This document shows positions 17,397 through 27,159 of a DNA stretch of 64,000 nt, one piece after another. The translations under genes were made by a program, and so were the position numbers. The DNA is from Streptomyces cyanogenus (GTDB lineage Bacteria > Actinomycetota > Actinomycetes > Streptomycetales > Streptomycetaceae). Location: NCBI RefSeq assembly GCF_017526105.1, contig NZ_CP071839.1, forward strand, positions 2,532,501 through 2,596,500. Reading direction: 5' to 3'. The notes under the pieces are model-generated. The model made no database searches. It was not told the origin of the DNA and saw nothing but the letters and a program-made list of their open reading frames with translations. Positions within the stretch are counted from its first letter, which is position 1. The number at the start of each line of letters is the position of its first letter.

Positions 17397-18722
17397 ATGT
17401 CGGTCCCCCAGCTCGACGAGGAGCAGCGCGGCGAGGAGATCCTCGCCGTCTTCGACACCGCCTTCGGCCGGCTCCTGGCCGCCGACCCGGCAGCGTTCCG
17501 GGTGAAGTTCCGCAAGATGGCGGCCTCGGCCTTCGCGTTCTACCGGGGCACGGCGTGCCTCTTCTACCACGACCTGGACGCGGAGAAGCGCGGCGGGCCG
17601 TACCTGGACGACCGCACCTCGCGCGTGTGGATCCACGGCGACCTGCACGCCGAGAACTTCGGCACGTACATGGACTCCAACGGCCGCCTGGTCTTCAACG
17701 TCAACGACTTCGACGAGGCCTACGTCGGCCCCTTCACCTGGGACCTCAAGCGCTTCGCGGCGTCCGTCGCGCTCGTCGGGTACGCGAAGGCGCTGAGCGA
17801 CGCGCAGATCACCGAGCTGGTGACGGTCTACGCCGCCGCCTACCGCGAGCGCATCCACGCCCTGGCCACGGGCGCCAAGCGGGAGGAGGTGCCGCCGTTC
17901 ACGCTGGACACCGCGCAGGGTCCGCTGCTGGACGCGCTGCGCGACGCCCGCTCGCTGACCCGGTTCGGGCTGCTGGACTCGATGACCGAGATCCGCGACT
18001 TCGAGCGCCGCTTCGCGCCGGGCGGCGGCTCCATCGAGCTGGACGCGGCCACCCGCTACAAGGTCCTGGCGGCCTTCGACGGCTATCTGGAGACCCTGCC
18101 GGACTCCTCCCTGGCCCGCCCGGACTCGTACCGGGTGAAGGACGTCGTGGGCCGCCGGGGCATCGGCATCGGTTCGGCGGGCCTGCCGTCGTACAACATC
18201 CTCCTGGAGGGCCACAGCGACGCCCTGGAGAACGATGTCGTGATCTACATCAAGCAGGCCCAGACCCCGGCCGTCTCCCGGCACATCACGGACCCGGCCA
18301 TCGCGGAGTACTTCCAGCACGAGGGCCACCGCACGGTGATCTCCCAGCGCGCCCTGCAGGCGCACGCCGACCCGTGGCTCGGCTGGACCGAGCTGGACGG
18401 CACGGGCCAGCTGGTCGCCGAGGTCTCGCCGTACGCCGTGGACCTGGACTGGGACGACATCGACGACCCGGAGGAGATCGCGGCCGTCGTCGCCGACCTG
18501 GGCCGGGCCACCGCCACGATGCACGCGGCGGCGGACGACACCTCCGGCGAGTCCCTGGTGCCGTTCTCCACCGAGCGGGCCATCGACGCGGCGATCGCCG
18601 CCGACGAGGAGGGTTTCGCTCCCCTGCTGGTGGACTTCGCGCACCGCTACGGCGCACGCGCGCGTGCGGACCACCAGATCTTCGTGGACCTGTTCCGCAA
18701 CGGCCGGATTCCGGGGCTGTAA
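17397..18722 (+). CDS. DUF2252-family protein with kinase-like fold
   Basis: 441 residues from ATG 17397 with AGGAGG at good spacing; the frame opens further upstream but only this start has a ribosome site. Motifs WIHGDLHAENFGTYM and VFNVNDFDEAYVGPFTWDLKR resemble the catalytic and metal-binding loops of aminoglycoside-phosphotransferase-like kinases, and DUF2252 proteins are grouped with that fold. Other blocks are VKDVVGRRGIGIGSAGLPSY and VIYIKQAQTPAVS. The substrate is unknown. No operon partner is evident; a membrane protein gene follows 68 bases on. Confidence 0.88.
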   Translation: MSVPQLDEEQRGEEILAVFDTAFGRLLAADPAAFRVKFRKMAASAFAFYRGTACLFYHDLDAEKRGGPYLDDRTSRVWIHGDLHAENFGTYMDSNGRLVFNVNDFDEAYVGPFTWDLKRFAASVALVGYAKALSDAQITELVTVYAAAYRERIHALATGAKREEVPPFTLDTAQGPLLDALRDARSLTRFGLLDSMTEIRDFERRFAPGGGSIELDAATRYKVLAAFDGYLETLPDSSLARPDSYRVKDVVGRRGIGIGSAGLPSYNILLEGHSDALENDVVIYIKQAQTPAVSRHITDPAIAEYFQHEGHRTVISQRALQAHADPWLGWTELDGTGQLVAEVSPYAVDLDWDDIDDPEEIAAVVADLGRATATMHAAADDTSGESLVPFSTERAIDAAIAADEEGFAPLLVDFAHRYGARARADHQIFVDLFRNGRIPGL

Positions 18723-18790
18723 TCCTCGCGGATCCACAGGCACCCTTTAGGGGTCCCTTACCCGCGTACGTGACACACTCTCCTTTCGCT

Positions 18791-19489
18791 ATGGACATAT
18801 CCGGGACCCAGCTCAGAGCCGTGCGCGCGGCGCTGTTCACGGCCTTCGTCGTGACGCTCAGCACCGCGTCGCACGTGCTGCTGTCCCGTGCTCCGCTGCC
18901 GCTGGCGACCGTGGGCGCGGTCGCCGCCGGGGTGTTCGTCACCGCGTACGCGCTGGCGGGCCGCGAGCGCGGCTTCGGCCGGATCGCGGCCCTGCTGATC
19001 CCGCTGGAACTGGCCGCCGACACGGTGTTCACCACCGGCCAGCACACCTGCTACGGCCGGGCCGGCGGCCCGGTCACGGGCCCGCTGCGGGCGGTCGGCC
19101 TGGACGTGCTGTGCGAGGGCCGCGTGGGCACCCCGCTGGCCCGGATGACCGGCGGCACCGACCGCGTGGACGCGCTGCTCGCCCACGCCAGCCCGGCCGC
19201 GGCCTGGCTGCTGCTCGCCGCGCACATCGGCGTGGGCCTGCTCGCCGCCGCGTGGCTGCGCCGGGGCGAGCGGGCGCTGACCCAACTGCTGCGCGCGGTC
19301 GCCGCCACCACCTTCCGGCCGCTGCTGCTGGCGGTGGCCGCGGTCGCCGCACGGCCGCTGCCGGCCCGCCGGCTGCCCCGCCCGGCCCCGCGCCGCGCCA
19401 CCGCCCGCAACCGGCTCCTCGTGCACTCCCTGGGACGGCGTGGACCGCCGTGCTCCGCCCCCGCCGCGTCCGCGCCGGCCTTCGCCTGA
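18791..19489 (+). CDS. Hypothetical integral membrane protein
   Basis: 232 residues from ATG 18791. About five hydrophobic segments: VRAALFTAFVVTLSTASHVLL, LATVGAVAAGVFVTAYAL, RIAALLIPLELAADTVF, AAAWLLLAAHIGVGLLAAAWL and FRPLLLAVAAVAARPL. A loop with TTGQHTCYGRAGGPVTG and DVLCEG holds two cysteines and a histidine. The C-terminal 45 residues are Arg/Pro/Ala-rich and probably cytoplasmic. No recognised domain. It lies 98 bases upstream of a DsbA-like gene, so a role in thiol or metal handling is possible but only inferred. Confidence 0.7.
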   Translation: MDISGTQLRAVRAALFTAFVVTLSTASHVLLSRAPLPLATVGAVAAGVFVTAYALAGRERGFGRIAALLIPLELAADTVFTTGQHTCYGRAGGPVTGPLRAVGLDVLCEGRVGTPLARMTGGTDRVDALLAHASPAAAWLLLAAHIGVGLLAAAWLRRGERALTQLLRAVAATTFRPLLLAVAAVAARPLPARRLPRPAPRRATARNRLLVHSLGRRGPPCSAPAASAPAFA

Positions 19490-19587
19490 GCGACGGCCGT
19501 CCCGCGATGGACGGCAGCTGAGCACGAACAGTCCCCCACACGTATCCCGCGTACGACGTGTGCGCGTCCCCTATGGAGATCACCAAC

Positions 19588-20400
19588 ATGAGCAAGCGGA
19601 ACAGCCAGACGGCGAAGACGGCGGCCCGGGAGCGGCTGCGCCAGGAGCGCGAGCGGCAGGCCAAGCGCGCCAAGGTCAGGCGCCAGCTGATCGTGGCCGC
19701 CTCGGTGGTCGGCGTGCTGGCCGCGGCGGGCGGCATAGGCTGGGCCGTCGTCCAGGCCAACAAGCCCGCCCACTGGGAGGCCGCCAAGAAGGACACGCTC
19801 GTCAAGCCGGCCCACACCACGGGCAAGGACGGCACGACGATCGTCCTCGGCAAGAGCAGCGCCGAGAAGACCCTCGTGATGTACGAGGACCCGCGCTGCC
19901 CGGTCTGCGCCGACTTCGAGCAGGCGGTCGGCCCGACCGTCAAGAAGGACATGGACGCCGGCAAGTTCAAGGTCCAGTACGTCGGCGCCACCTTCCTCGA
20001 CCGGAACCTGACCGGTGAGGGCTCCAAGAACGCGCTCAGCGCGCTGGGCGCCGCGCTCGACGTCAGCCCCGAGGCCTTCCTCGAGTACAAGTCCGCGATG
20101 TACTCCGAGAAGTGGCACCCCCAGGAGACCACCGACAAGTTCAAGGACGACGCCTACCTGATCCAGATCGCCGACACCGTCCCCGCCCTCAAGGGGAACG
20201 CGAAGTTCCAGAAGGCCGTGAAGGACGGCACCTACGACCGGTGGGCGCTGGAGGAGTCCAAGATCTTCGACAGGGACGGCATCTCGGGCACTCCGACGCT
20301 GAAGATGGGCGACAAGACGCTGACGGGCTCCGACGGCAAGAACGCGCCCATGACGGTCGCCGAGTTCAACACCGCGCTGGAGGCGGCCCTCAAGGGCTGA
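19588..20400 (+). CDS. Membrane-anchored DsbA-like thiol-disulfide oxidoreductase
   Basis: 270 residues. A basic coiled-coil-like N-terminus (RERLRQERERQAKRAKVRRQ) precedes one membrane helix (about 34-56), then an exported thioredoxin-fold domain. The active site is CPVC at Cys104/Cys107 within YEDPRCPVCADFEQ, and the cis-proline loop is SGTPTLKM. The helical insert ALGAALDVSPEAFLEYKSAM is typical of DsbA. It probably forms or isomerises disulfides in exported proteins; which partner reoxidises it is not visible here. A terminator follows, so it ends its transcript. Confidence 0.92.
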   Translation: MSKRNSQTAKTAARERLRQERERQAKRAKVRRQLIVAASVVGVLAAAGGIGWAVVQANKPAHWEAAKKDTLVKPAHTTGKDGTTIVLGKSSAEKTLVMYEDPRCPVCADFEQAVGPTVKKDMDAGKFKVQYVGATFLDRNLTGEGSKNALSALGAALDVSPEAFLEYKSAMYSEKWHPQETTDKFKDDAYLIQIADTVPALKGNAKFQKAVKDGTYDRWALEESKIFDRDGISGTPTLKMGDKTLTGSDGKNAPMTVAEFNTALEAALKG

Positions 20401-20416
20401 GCCGACGATTCCTCAA

Positions 20417-20450
20417 AGGGCGGGCGAACTTTTGCCGGTTCGCCCGCCCT
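20417..20450 (+). terminator. Hairpin terminator after the DsbA-like gene
   Basis: Perfect 13-base arms (AGGGCGGGCGAAC and complement) around an 8-base loop, 17 bases after the stop codon. The phoD start codon follows 31 bases later, so phoD must have its own promoter inside or just after the hairpin, or be partly read through. Confidence 0.8.
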
Positions 20451-20480
20451 CGCGCATACCGATCAGTAACCTGATCGTCC

Positions 20481-22151
20481 GTGACCAGTCGATACAGATC
20501 GTCCGAGGCCTCCCATGGCTTCGGCCCGCTTTCGCCCCGCCGCCGTACGGTCGTCAAGGCCGCGGCGGCGACCGCTGTCCTGGCCGGCCCGCTGGCCGCC
20601 GCACTGCCGGCCCGCGCCGCCACGGACGCCCCCGCCTTCCTGCACGGCGTCGCCTCCGGCGATCCGCTGCCCGACGGCATCCTGCTGTGGACCCGGGTGA
20701 CCCCGACGCCGGAGGCGATACCCGGCTCCGGGCTCGGCCCGGACACCGAGGTCAGCTGGATCGTCGCCCGGGACAAGGCCTTCACGACCGTCGTCGCCAA
20801 GGGCTCCACCACCGCGACGGCCGCCTCCGACCACACCGTGAAGGCCGACATCCGCGGCCTGGAGCCGGCCACCGACTACTGGTTCCGCTTCTCGGCCGGC
20901 GGCACCGACTCCCCGGTGGCGCGCACCCGCACCGCGCCGGCGGCGGACGCGGACGTCTCCTCCCTGCGCTTCGGCGTGGTCTCCTGCGCCAACTGGGAGG
21001 CGGGCTGGTTCTCCGCCTACCGCCACCTCGCCGCGCGGGGCGACCTGGACGCCTGGCTGCATCTCGGCGACTACGTCTACGAGTACAAGTCCGGCGAGTA
21101 CGCCAACCGCGGCAAGGTCGTCCGCCCGCACGCACCGGCCAACGAGATCCTCACCCTCGCCGACTACCGGATCCGGCACGCGAAGTACAAGACCGACCCC
21201 GACCTCCAGGCCCTGCACCTGAAGGCGCCGGTCATCGCGATCTGGGACGACCACGAGTTCGCCGACAACGCCTGGTCGGGCGGCGCGGTCAACCACACCG
21301 AGGGTGCCGAGGGCACCTGGACGGCTCGTCAGGCCGCCGCCAAGCAGGCCTACTTCGAGTGGATGCCGGTCCGCCCGGCCATCACCGGCACCACCTACCG
21401 GCGGCTGCGCTTCGGCAAGCTCGCCGACCTGTCCCTGCTGGACCTGCGCTCCTTCCGCTCCCAGCAGGCGTCCACCGCCAGCGGCTCGGTGGACGACCCG
21501 GACCGCACGCTCACCGGACGCGCCCAGCTCGACTGGCTGAAGGCCGGTCTCAAGGCCTCCGACACCAGGTGGCGGCTGGTCGGCAACTCGGTGATGATCT
21601 CGCCGTTCTCCTTCGGCTCCCTCTCCGCCGACCTGTTCAAGCCGCTCGCCAAGCTGCTCGGGCTGCCGCAGGAGGGCATCGCCGCCAACACCGACCAGTG
21701 GGACGGCTACACCGACGACCGCCGCGAACTCCTGGCGCACCTGCGCTCCAACGCCATCGGCAACACCGTCTTCCTGACCGGTGACATCCACATGGCGTGG
21801 GCCAACGACGTGCCGGTGGACGCCGGCACCTACCCGCTGTCGGCGTCGGCCGCCACCGAGTTCGTGGTGACCTCGGTGACGTCCGACAACCTGGACGACA
21901 TCGTGAAGGTCCCCGAGGGCACGGTCTCCGCGGTGGCCGCGCCGGTCATCAAGGCCGCCAACCGGCACGTCCACTGGGTGGACACCGACCGGCACGGCTA
22001 CGGTGTGCTGGACATCACGGCCGAGCGCGCGCAGATGGACTACTACGTCCTGTCCGACCGCGCCGACGCGAACGCCACCTCCAGCTGGGCGCGCTCCTAC
22101 CGCACCCGCAGCGGCACGCAGAAGGTCGAGCGGACCTACGACCCGGTGTGA
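20481..22151 (+). CDS. phoD: Secreted alkaline phosphatase/phosphodiesterase PhoD
   Basis: 556 residues from GTG 20481. The N-terminus carries a twin-arginine signal ([19 protein letters not shown], cleavage likely after PARA). Then a PhoD N-terminal Ig-like domain ([31 protein letters not shown]) and a metallophosphoesterase core: [42 protein letters not shown], which supply the Fe/Ca ligands. It releases phosphate from phosphomonoesters and diesters outside the cell. In Streptomyces phoD is normally under PhoP control; I could not identify a convincing PHO box here. Confidence 0.93.
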   Translation: MTSRYRSSEASHGFGPLSPRRRTVVKAAAATAVLAGPLAAALPARAATDAPAFLHGVASGDPLPDGILLWTRVTPTPEAIPGSGLGPDTEVSWIVARDKAFTTVVAKGSTTATAASDHTVKADIRGLEPATDYWFRFSAGGTDSPVARTRTAPAADADVSSLRFGVVSCANWEAGWFSAYRHLAARGDLDAWLHLGDYVYEYKSGEYANRGKVVRPHAPANEILTLADYRIRHAKYKTDPDLQALHLKAPVIAIWDDHEFADNAWSGGAVNHTEGAEGTWTARQAAAKQAYFEWMPVRPAITGTTYRRLRFGKLADLSLLDLRSFRSQQASTASGSVDDPDRTLTGRAQLDWLKAGLKASDTRWRLVGNSVMISPFSFGSLSADLFKPLAKLLGLPQEGIAANTDQWDGYTDDRRELLAHLRSNAIGNTVFLTGDIHMAWANDVPVDAGTYPLSASAATEFVVTSVTSDNLDDIVKVPEGTVSAVAAPVIKAANRHVHWVDTDRHGYGVLDITAERAQMDYYVLSDRADANATSSWARSYRTRSGTQKVERTYDPV

Positions 22152-22169
22152 CCGCCCGGGCGCAACCGC

Positions 22170-22742
22170 TCAGCCGAGCGAGTCGAGGAAGCCGAGCGCC
22201 ACCCGCCAGGTGGCCTCGGCGGCCTCCTCGTCGTAGTCCGGCAGTCCGGGGTCGGTGTAGAGGTGCCCGGCCCCGGCGTACCGGTAGACCTCGACGTCGG
22301 CGCCCGCGCGGCCCATCTGCAGGTACCAGGCGCTCAGCCAGTCGTCCGTCTCGAACGGGTCCGGCTCGGCCACGTGCAGCTGCACCGGCAGCTCGTCCAC
22401 CTGCGCGTTCGGCGCGATGTCCGACGTGCCGTGCAGGAGCAGCAGCCCGCGCGCCTTGTCGTCGCCGAGGGCGAGGGTCTGTGCGACGGAGGCGCCGAGC
22501 GAGAACCCGGCGTACACCAGCCCGCGGTCGGAGTACGGCGCCGCGGCCAGCACGGCCCGCTTCAGCAGTTCCTCCTTGCCGATCCGCTCCTTGAACTCCA
22601 TGCCCTCCTCGACGGTGTCGAACGTGCGCCCCTCGAAGAGGTCCGGCGTCCACACCTCGTGGCCCGCCGCGCGCAGCCGGTCCGCGGCCTCGCGCACCGC
22701 GGGCCGCAGCCCGTAGGTCGAGTGGAAAAGCATGATGTTCAT
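22170..22742 (-). CDS. Dienelactone-hydrolase-like alpha/beta hydrolase
   Basis: 190 residues starting MNIMLFHSTYGLRP. The size and blocks (VWTPDLFEGRTF, YAGFSLGASVAQTLAL, LLLLHGTSDIAP, AEPDPFETDDWLSAW, GAGHLYTDPGLPDYDEEAA) match the dienelactone hydrolase family. The nucleophile elbow is GFSLGAS, a serine where classical dienelactone hydrolases have cysteine, so it is more likely a general esterase. The remaining acid and His (in AGHLYTD) are present. It is convergent with phoD and only 18 bases from its stop. Confidence 0.85.
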   Translation of the reverse strand: MNIMLFHSTYGLRPAVREAADRLRAAGHEVWTPDLFEGRTFDTVEEGMEFKERIGKEELLKRAVLAAAPYSDRGLVYAGFSLGASVAQTLALGDDKARGLLLLHGTSDIAPNAQVDELPVQLHVAEPDPFETDDWLSAWYLQMGRAGADVEVYRYAGAGHLYTDPGLPDYDEEAAEATWRVALGFLDSLG

Positions 22743-22847
22743 GAGGCCATGGTGCCAGCCGGCTACGAGAGTGCCGGTGCCGCCTTACCCAGGAACGCGC
22801 CGAACTCACATGTTCATGTCCTCCGCGCGCCGGTTAGGAGCGGAGGC

Positions 22848-23954
22848 ATGGAGAACGTACTCCGCCCCCTGATCGTGCTCGGCGGCACGGTGCTGCTGAC
22901 CCTGGCCATCGGCTGGGGCACCGACCGGCTGCTGTGCAAGGCCGACGAACGCGACCACGACACCCCACTGTGGGGGCTGCTGCGCCGTGCCCGCATCCCC
23001 TACCAGCTCGTCCTGTGCGCCGCCCTGCTACGCGGGTCGTACGACCAGGCGAAGCTGGTCGAGCGGCACCAGGTCGGCATCGGCCGGGCCCTGACGCTGG
23101 TGCTGATCGGTTCGGCCGCCTGGCTGGTGATCCGGATCGCCGCGGCGATAGTCGAGACCACCTACACCCGCTATGCCCGCATCCACCGCGACGCGGCCCG
23201 GGTGCGCCGGGTGCGCACGCAGGTGGAACTGATCATGCGGGTGGTGTCCGCGATCGTCATCGTCGTGGCCGTCTCGTCGATGCTGCTGACGTTCCCGGCG
23301 ATGCGCGCGGCGGGCGCCTCCCTGCTGGCTTCGGCGGGCATCATCGCCGCCATCGCCGGTGTCGCCGCCCAGTCGACGCTCTCGAACATGTTCGCCGGGC
23401 TGCAGATCGCCTTCGGCGACATGGTGCGCATAGGCGACACCGTCGTGGTGGACGGCGAGTGGGGCACCGTCGAGGAGATCACCCTGACCTTTCTGACAGT
23501 CCGGACCTGGGACGAACGCCGGATCACCATGCCGGTGTCGTACTTCACCTCCAAGCCCTTCGAGAACTGGTCCCGCGGCACCCCGCAGATGACCGGGATC
23601 ATCTACTGGCACCTCGACCACAGCGCGCCGCTGGAGGCGATGCGCGAGAAGCTGCGGGACATCCTGCGCGGGTGCCCGGCCTGGGACGGCCGCGCGTGCA
23701 ACCTCCAGGTGACGGACACCACGCCGAACACCATCCAGGTGCGCGCCCTGGTGACGGCGAAGGACGCGGACGACATCTGGACGGTGCGGATCACGGTCCG
23801 TGAGCAGATGATCGCCTGGCTGTCCGCGGAGCACCCCTACGCGCTGCCCCGGGTGAACACCGCCGACGCGGTGCTCCCGCCGTACCGCGTCCCGTCCCCC
23901 GACGGCGCCTCGCTGCGCAGGGCCTACGACTTCCCGCGCACCGGCCGCGGCTGA
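22848..23954 (+). CDS. Mechanosensitive ion channel, MscS family
   Basis: 368 residues from ATG 22848, just after GGAGG. N-terminal helices (LIVLGGTVLLTLAIGWG, LTLVLIGSAAWLVIRIAAAI, MRVVSAIVIVVAVSSMLL) lead to the pore helix ASLLASAGIIAAIAGVAAQS. The conserved MscS beta domain follows: NMFAGLQIAFGDMVRIGDTV, GTVEEITLTFLTVRTWDERR, MPVSYFTSKPFENWSRG. Such channels release solutes during hypo-osmotic shock. The C-terminal alpha/beta vestibule domain is complete. No operon partner. Confidence 0.92.
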   Translation: MENVLRPLIVLGGTVLLTLAIGWGTDRLLCKADERDHDTPLWGLLRRARIPYQLVLCAALLRGSYDQAKLVERHQVGIGRALTLVLIGSAAWLVIRIAAAIVETTYTRYARIHRDAARVRRVRTQVELIMRVVSAIVIVVAVSSMLLTFPAMRAAGASLLASAGIIAAIAGVAAQSTLSNMFAGLQIAFGDMVRIGDTVVVDGEWGTVEEITLTFLTVRTWDERRITMPVSYFTSKPFENWSRGTPQMTGIIYWHLDHSAPLEAMREKLRDILRGCPAWDGRACNLQVTDTTPNTIQVRALVTAKDADDIWTVRITVREQMIAWLSAEHPYALPRVNTADAVLPPYRVPSPDGASLRRAYDFPRTGRG

Positions 23955-23988
23955 CCGGCCGCACCGCCCCCCGCCCGGGACCGGGTGC

Positions 23989-25575
23989 TCAGCGCAGGCT
24001 CCGCACGTCGAGATGGCGCAGCACCCGGTCCACGATCTCCGGGTCCGCCCCGGGCTCGCTGCGCGCCGCCAGGACCTCGTGCCGGGCGGCGCTCAGCATC
24101 TCGTTCTGGATGCGCCGCACCCGCTTGAGCCGCCGGGCCCGCTGGTGCTGGGCCTCCCGCCGCTCCTCCTCGCCCATGTCCGGGCTGATCCGGATCCCGA
24201 TGTCGAAGGCGCGCCGCAGCATCTGTTCGGACAGGTCCTCGGGCAGCTCCTCGACCTGCTCGATCTCCCGCAGCCGGCGCTTGGCGGCCTTCGCGGCCCG
24301 TACCGCCAGCTCCTTCTCGAACTCCTTCTCGCGCTCGGAGTCGGCCCGCACCCCGAGCCGCCGCACCAGCCACGGCAGTGTCAGCCCCTGCACCACCAGC
24401 GTGACGATGATCACCCCGAAGGCGATGAAGACGATCTCGTCCCGGTCGGGAAACGGGGAGCCGTCATCGGTCCGCAGCGGCACCGCCAGCGCCAGCGCCA
24501 CCGAGGCCACCCCGCGCATCCCGGACCACCACATCACGACGGTCTCCCGCCAGCTCACCGGGATCTCCTCGTCGTAGTCCCGGCGGGCGTGCAGCCGCTT
24601 GGTCAGCCAGGTCGCCGGAAGCAGCCACAGCAGCCGTACGACGACCACCACGCCGACGACGGCGGCCGCCCAGCCGAGCATCTCGCCCCACCGCCCCTGG
24701 GCCGTGCGGATGGCGTTGTGCAGCTCCAGGCCGATGAGTCCGAAGGCGACACCCGTGACGAGGGTGTCGATGATGTCCCAGAAGGTGTGCCCGGCGAGCC
24801 GGGTCATCACGTCGTCGGCGTCGGAGGCGTACTCGGCCAGGAAGAGCGCCGTGGTGAGCACGGCGAGCACCCCGGAGCCCTGGAGCTTCTCCGCGAGCAC
24901 GTAGGAGGCGTACGGCACCAGCAGGGTCATGCCGATCTGCAGGGTCGGATCGCCCAGCAGGTCCATCAGCTTGTTCGCGCCCCAGCCCAGCACCAGGCCG
25001 ACGGCCACCGCGACGACCGCGGACAGCACCAGGTCGAGGCCGGCCCCCCAGGGCGAGAACGTGCCGCTCACGGCCGCGGCGATCGCCACGTGGTACAGCA
25101 CGATCGCGGTCACGTCGTTGAAGAGCCCCTCGCCCTCCAGGATCGACACCAGGCGGCGCGGCAGCCCCAGCTGTCCGGCGACGCTGGTCGCGGCGACCGG
25201 GTCGGGCGGCGCGACCAGGGCACCCAGGGCGACGGCGGCCGCGATCGGCAGCCCGGGCACGATCGCGCTTGCCATGAACGCCACGCACACCGTGGTCACG
25301 AACACCAGGGCCACGGCCAGCAGGAAGATCGGCCGGAGGTTGGCCGCGAACTGCCGCCAGGACGTGCGGCGTACCGCGGCGTAGAGCAGCGGCGGCAGCA
25401 GCCCGGGCAGGATCAGGTCGGGCGGGATGTCCACGTTGGGCACGAAGTCGGCCACCGCCAGGGCCCCGCCGAACAGCGTCATCAGCACCGGCGCCGGCAC
25501 CTGGAAGCGGTCCCCCAGCGGGACGCTCACCAGGGCCCCGAGCAGCAGTACGAACAACAGAGCCAGCTGATCCAC
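23989..25575 (-). CDS. Na+/H+ antiporter, CPA1 family
   Basis: 528 residues from GTG 25575. About 12 membrane helices carry the CPA1 marks: ILPGLLPPLLYAAVRRTSW, ALVAPPDPVAATSVAGQLGLP, LEGEGLFNDVTAIVLYHVA, ALFLAEYASD, TGVAFGLIGLEL and WWSGMRGVASVALALAVPLR. The transport aspartates (in DPVAA and FND) are conserved. A C-terminal cytoplasmic tail of about 130 residues is charged and helical (REKEFEKELAVRAAKAAKRRL), a likely regulatory domain. It exchanges Na+ or K+ for protons. Hairpin upstream at 25606. Confidence 0.93.
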   Translation of the reverse strand: MDQLALLFVLLLGALVSVPLGDRFQVPAPVLMTLFGGALAVADFVPNVDIPPDLILPGLLPPLLYAAVRRTSWRQFAANLRPIFLLAVALVFVTTVCVAFMASAIVPGLPIAAAVALGALVAPPDPVAATSVAGQLGLPRRLVSILEGEGLFNDVTAIVLYHVAIAAAVSGTFSPWGAGLDLVLSAVVAVAVGLVLGWGANKLMDLLGDPTLQIGMTLLVPYASYVLAEKLQGSGVLAVLTTALFLAEYASDADDVMTRLAGHTFWDIIDTLVTGVAFGLIGLELHNAIRTAQGRWGEMLGWAAAVVGVVVVVRLLWLLPATWLTKRLHARRDYDEEIPVSWRETVVMWWSGMRGVASVALALAVPLRTDDGSPFPDRDEIVFIAFGVIIVTLVVQGLTLPWLVRRLGVRADSEREKEFEKELAVRAAKAAKRRLREIEQVEELPEDLSEQMLRRAFDIGIRISPDMGEEERREAQHQRARRLKRVRRIQNEMLSAARHEVLAARSEPGADPEIVDRVLRHLDVRSLR

Positions 25576-25605
25576 GGACGGCGCTCCGGGGGTCGACGAT
25601 CACAC

Positions 25606-25624
25606 GGCAGGCCTCAAGCCTGCC
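25606..25624 (-). terminator. Hairpin between GNAT gene and antiporter gene
   Basis: Perfect 7-base arms GGCAGGC/GCCTGCC around five bases, 62 bases after the GNAT stop and 30 bases before the antiporter start on the minus strand. Either a weak terminator or a 5'-leader hairpin of the antiporter gene. Confidence 0.5.
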
Positions 25625-25686
25625 ATGCCGCCCGCGCCCCGGCCGTTCCGACTCCTCTCGGGCCCGCGCCCCCGGCGGGCCCCGCG

Positions 25687-26154
25687 CTACAGGGCCCGGC
25701 GCATCGCCCGGTGCGGTATGCCCGCGTCCGGGAACTCCGGGCCGTACGCCTCGTAGCCGAGCCGCTCGTAGAACCCCAGGGCGTGGGTCTGGGCGTGCAG
25801 GTCCACCGCCGTGAGACCACGGGCGCGTGCCGCGTCCTCGATGGCGCGGACCAGGGCGGCGCCGACGCCGAGCCCGCGCGCCGCGCGGGAGACGGCGAGC
25901 CGCCCCAGGGAACCCACCGCCGGGTCCCCGCCGGTCTTCGCGGCCGCCGCCTCGCCGTACAGCAGGCGTCCGGTGCCCAGCGGCACCCCGTCCTCGCGGA
26001 CGGCCAGCACATGCACGGCCACGGTGTCGTAGGCGTCGTACTCGATGTCCTCGGCGACGCCCTGCTCGGCCACGAAGACCTCCTTGCGGACCGCGAAGCA
26101 GGCCTCGCGGTCGGCGGGGTCCTCGGCGACCCGGACGGTGTAGGCCGGGCTCAC
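25687..26154 (-). CDS. GNAT-family N-acetyltransferase
   Basis: 155 residues from GTG 26154, which overlaps the rluD-type stop (GTGA). The acetyl-CoA-binding region is clear: [23 protein letters not shown] (R/Q-x-x-G-x-G/A signature as RGLGVGA), followed by [33 protein letters not shown]. The N-terminal part [15 protein letters not shown] resembles the ElaA-type GNAT subgroup. The substrate is unknown. The coupling to the pseudouridine synthase gene is a common arrangement in streptomycetes as I recall; a functional link is not established. Confidence 0.92.
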   Translation of the reverse strand: MSPAYTVRVAEDPADREACFAVRKEVFVAEQGVAEDIEYDAYDTVAVHVLAVREDGVPLGTGRLLYGEAAAAKTGGDPAVGSLGRLAVSRAARGLGVGAALVRAIEDAARARGLTAVDLHAQTHALGFYERLGYEAYGPEFPDAGIPHRAMRRAL

Positions 26155-27095
26155 GCCCACGTCTCCTCGCGGACCTGGTCGAGGGCCTTTTGGAGGTCCT
26201 CCGGGTAGTCGCTCTCGAACTCCGCCCAGCCGCCGTCGCCGGGATGCTCGAAACCGAGGCGGACGGCGTGCAGCCACTGGCGGGTCAGACGCAGCCGCTT
26301 GGCGAGGGTCGGGTCGGCGCCGTAGGTGAGGTCGCCGACGCACGGGTGGCGGTGGGCGGCCATGTGGACGCGGATCTGGTGGGTGCGGCCCGTCTCCAGC
26401 TTCACGTCCAGCAGGGAGGCGGCGCGGAAGGCCTCGATGAGGTCGTAGTGGGTCACCGAGGGCTTGCCCTCGGCCGTCACCGCCCACTTGTAGTCGTGCT
26501 GGGGGTGGCGGCCGATCGGGGCGTCGATGGTGCCGCTCGTCGGGTCCGGGTGGCCCTGCACCAGAGTGTGGTAGCGCTTGTCGACCGTGCGCTCCTTGAA
26601 CTGGCGCTTGAGCGACGTGTACGCCCGCTCCGACTTGGCGACCACCATCAGGCCCGAGGTGCCGACGTCCAGTCGGTGCACGATGCCCTGGCGCTCGGCG
26701 GCGCCCGAGGTCGAGATCCGGTATCCGGCTGCGGCGAGACCGCCGATGACGGTCGGGCCGGACCAGCCCGGCGACGGGTGCGCGGCCACGCCGACCGGCT
26801 TGACGATCACGACCACGTCATCGTCGTCGTGCACGATCTCCATGCCCTCGACCGGTTCGGCGACCACCTGCACCGGCGCGGGCGCCTGCGGCATCTCGAC
26901 CTCCAGCCAGGCGCCGCCGCGCACCCGCTCGGACTTGCCGACCACCGCGCCGTCGACCTGGACCTTGCCGGCCGCGGCCAGCTCCGCGGCCTTCGTGCGG
27001 GAGAAGCCGAACATGCGGGAGATGGCGGCGTCGACGCGCTCGCCCTCCAGGCCGTCGGGCACGGGCAGGGTACGGATCTCGGGAATCGTGCTCAC
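26151..27095 (-). CDS. rluD: RluA-family 23S rRNA pseudouridine synthase (RluD type)
   Basis: 314 residues. An N-terminal S4 RNA-binding domain ([30 protein letters not shown]) is followed by the catalytic domain with [16 protein letters not shown], whose Asp is the catalytic nucleophile-like residue, plus [19 protein letters not shown] and [11 protein letters not shown]. RluD-like enzymes modify 23S rRNA helix 69. The gene lies directly downstream of lspA and overlaps the GNAT gene, the usual lspA-rluD arrangement. Exact target uridines are inferred from the family. Confidence 0.94.
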   Translation of the reverse strand: MSTIPEIRTLPVPDGLEGERVDAAISRMFGFSRTKAAELAAAGKVQVDGAVVGKSERVRGGAWLEVEMPQAPAPVQVVAEPVEGMEIVHDDDDVVVIVKPVGVAAHPSPGWSGPTVIGGLAAAGYRISTSGAAERQGIVHRLDVGTSGLMVVAKSERAYTSLKRQFKERTVDKRYHTLVQGHPDPTSGTIDAPIGRHPQHDYKWAVTAEGKPSVTHYDLIEAFRAASLLDVKLETGRTHQIRVHMAAHRHPCVGDLTYGADPTLAKRLRLTRQWLHAVRLGFEHPGDGGWAEFESDYPEDLQKALDQVREETWA

Positions 27096-27159
27096 CCGTC
27101 GAGTATGCCGGACGGGTGGGACGGCACCGAACGAGCCTGTGGAAAACCGGGGCCGGCCC

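Noticed and set aside
20417..20480. Possible PHO box upstream of phoD (GTTCGCCCGCCCTCGCGC)
   Set aside because: It is one arm of the preceding terminator and matches the GTTCACC-type repeats only weakly, so PhoP binding cannot be claimed.
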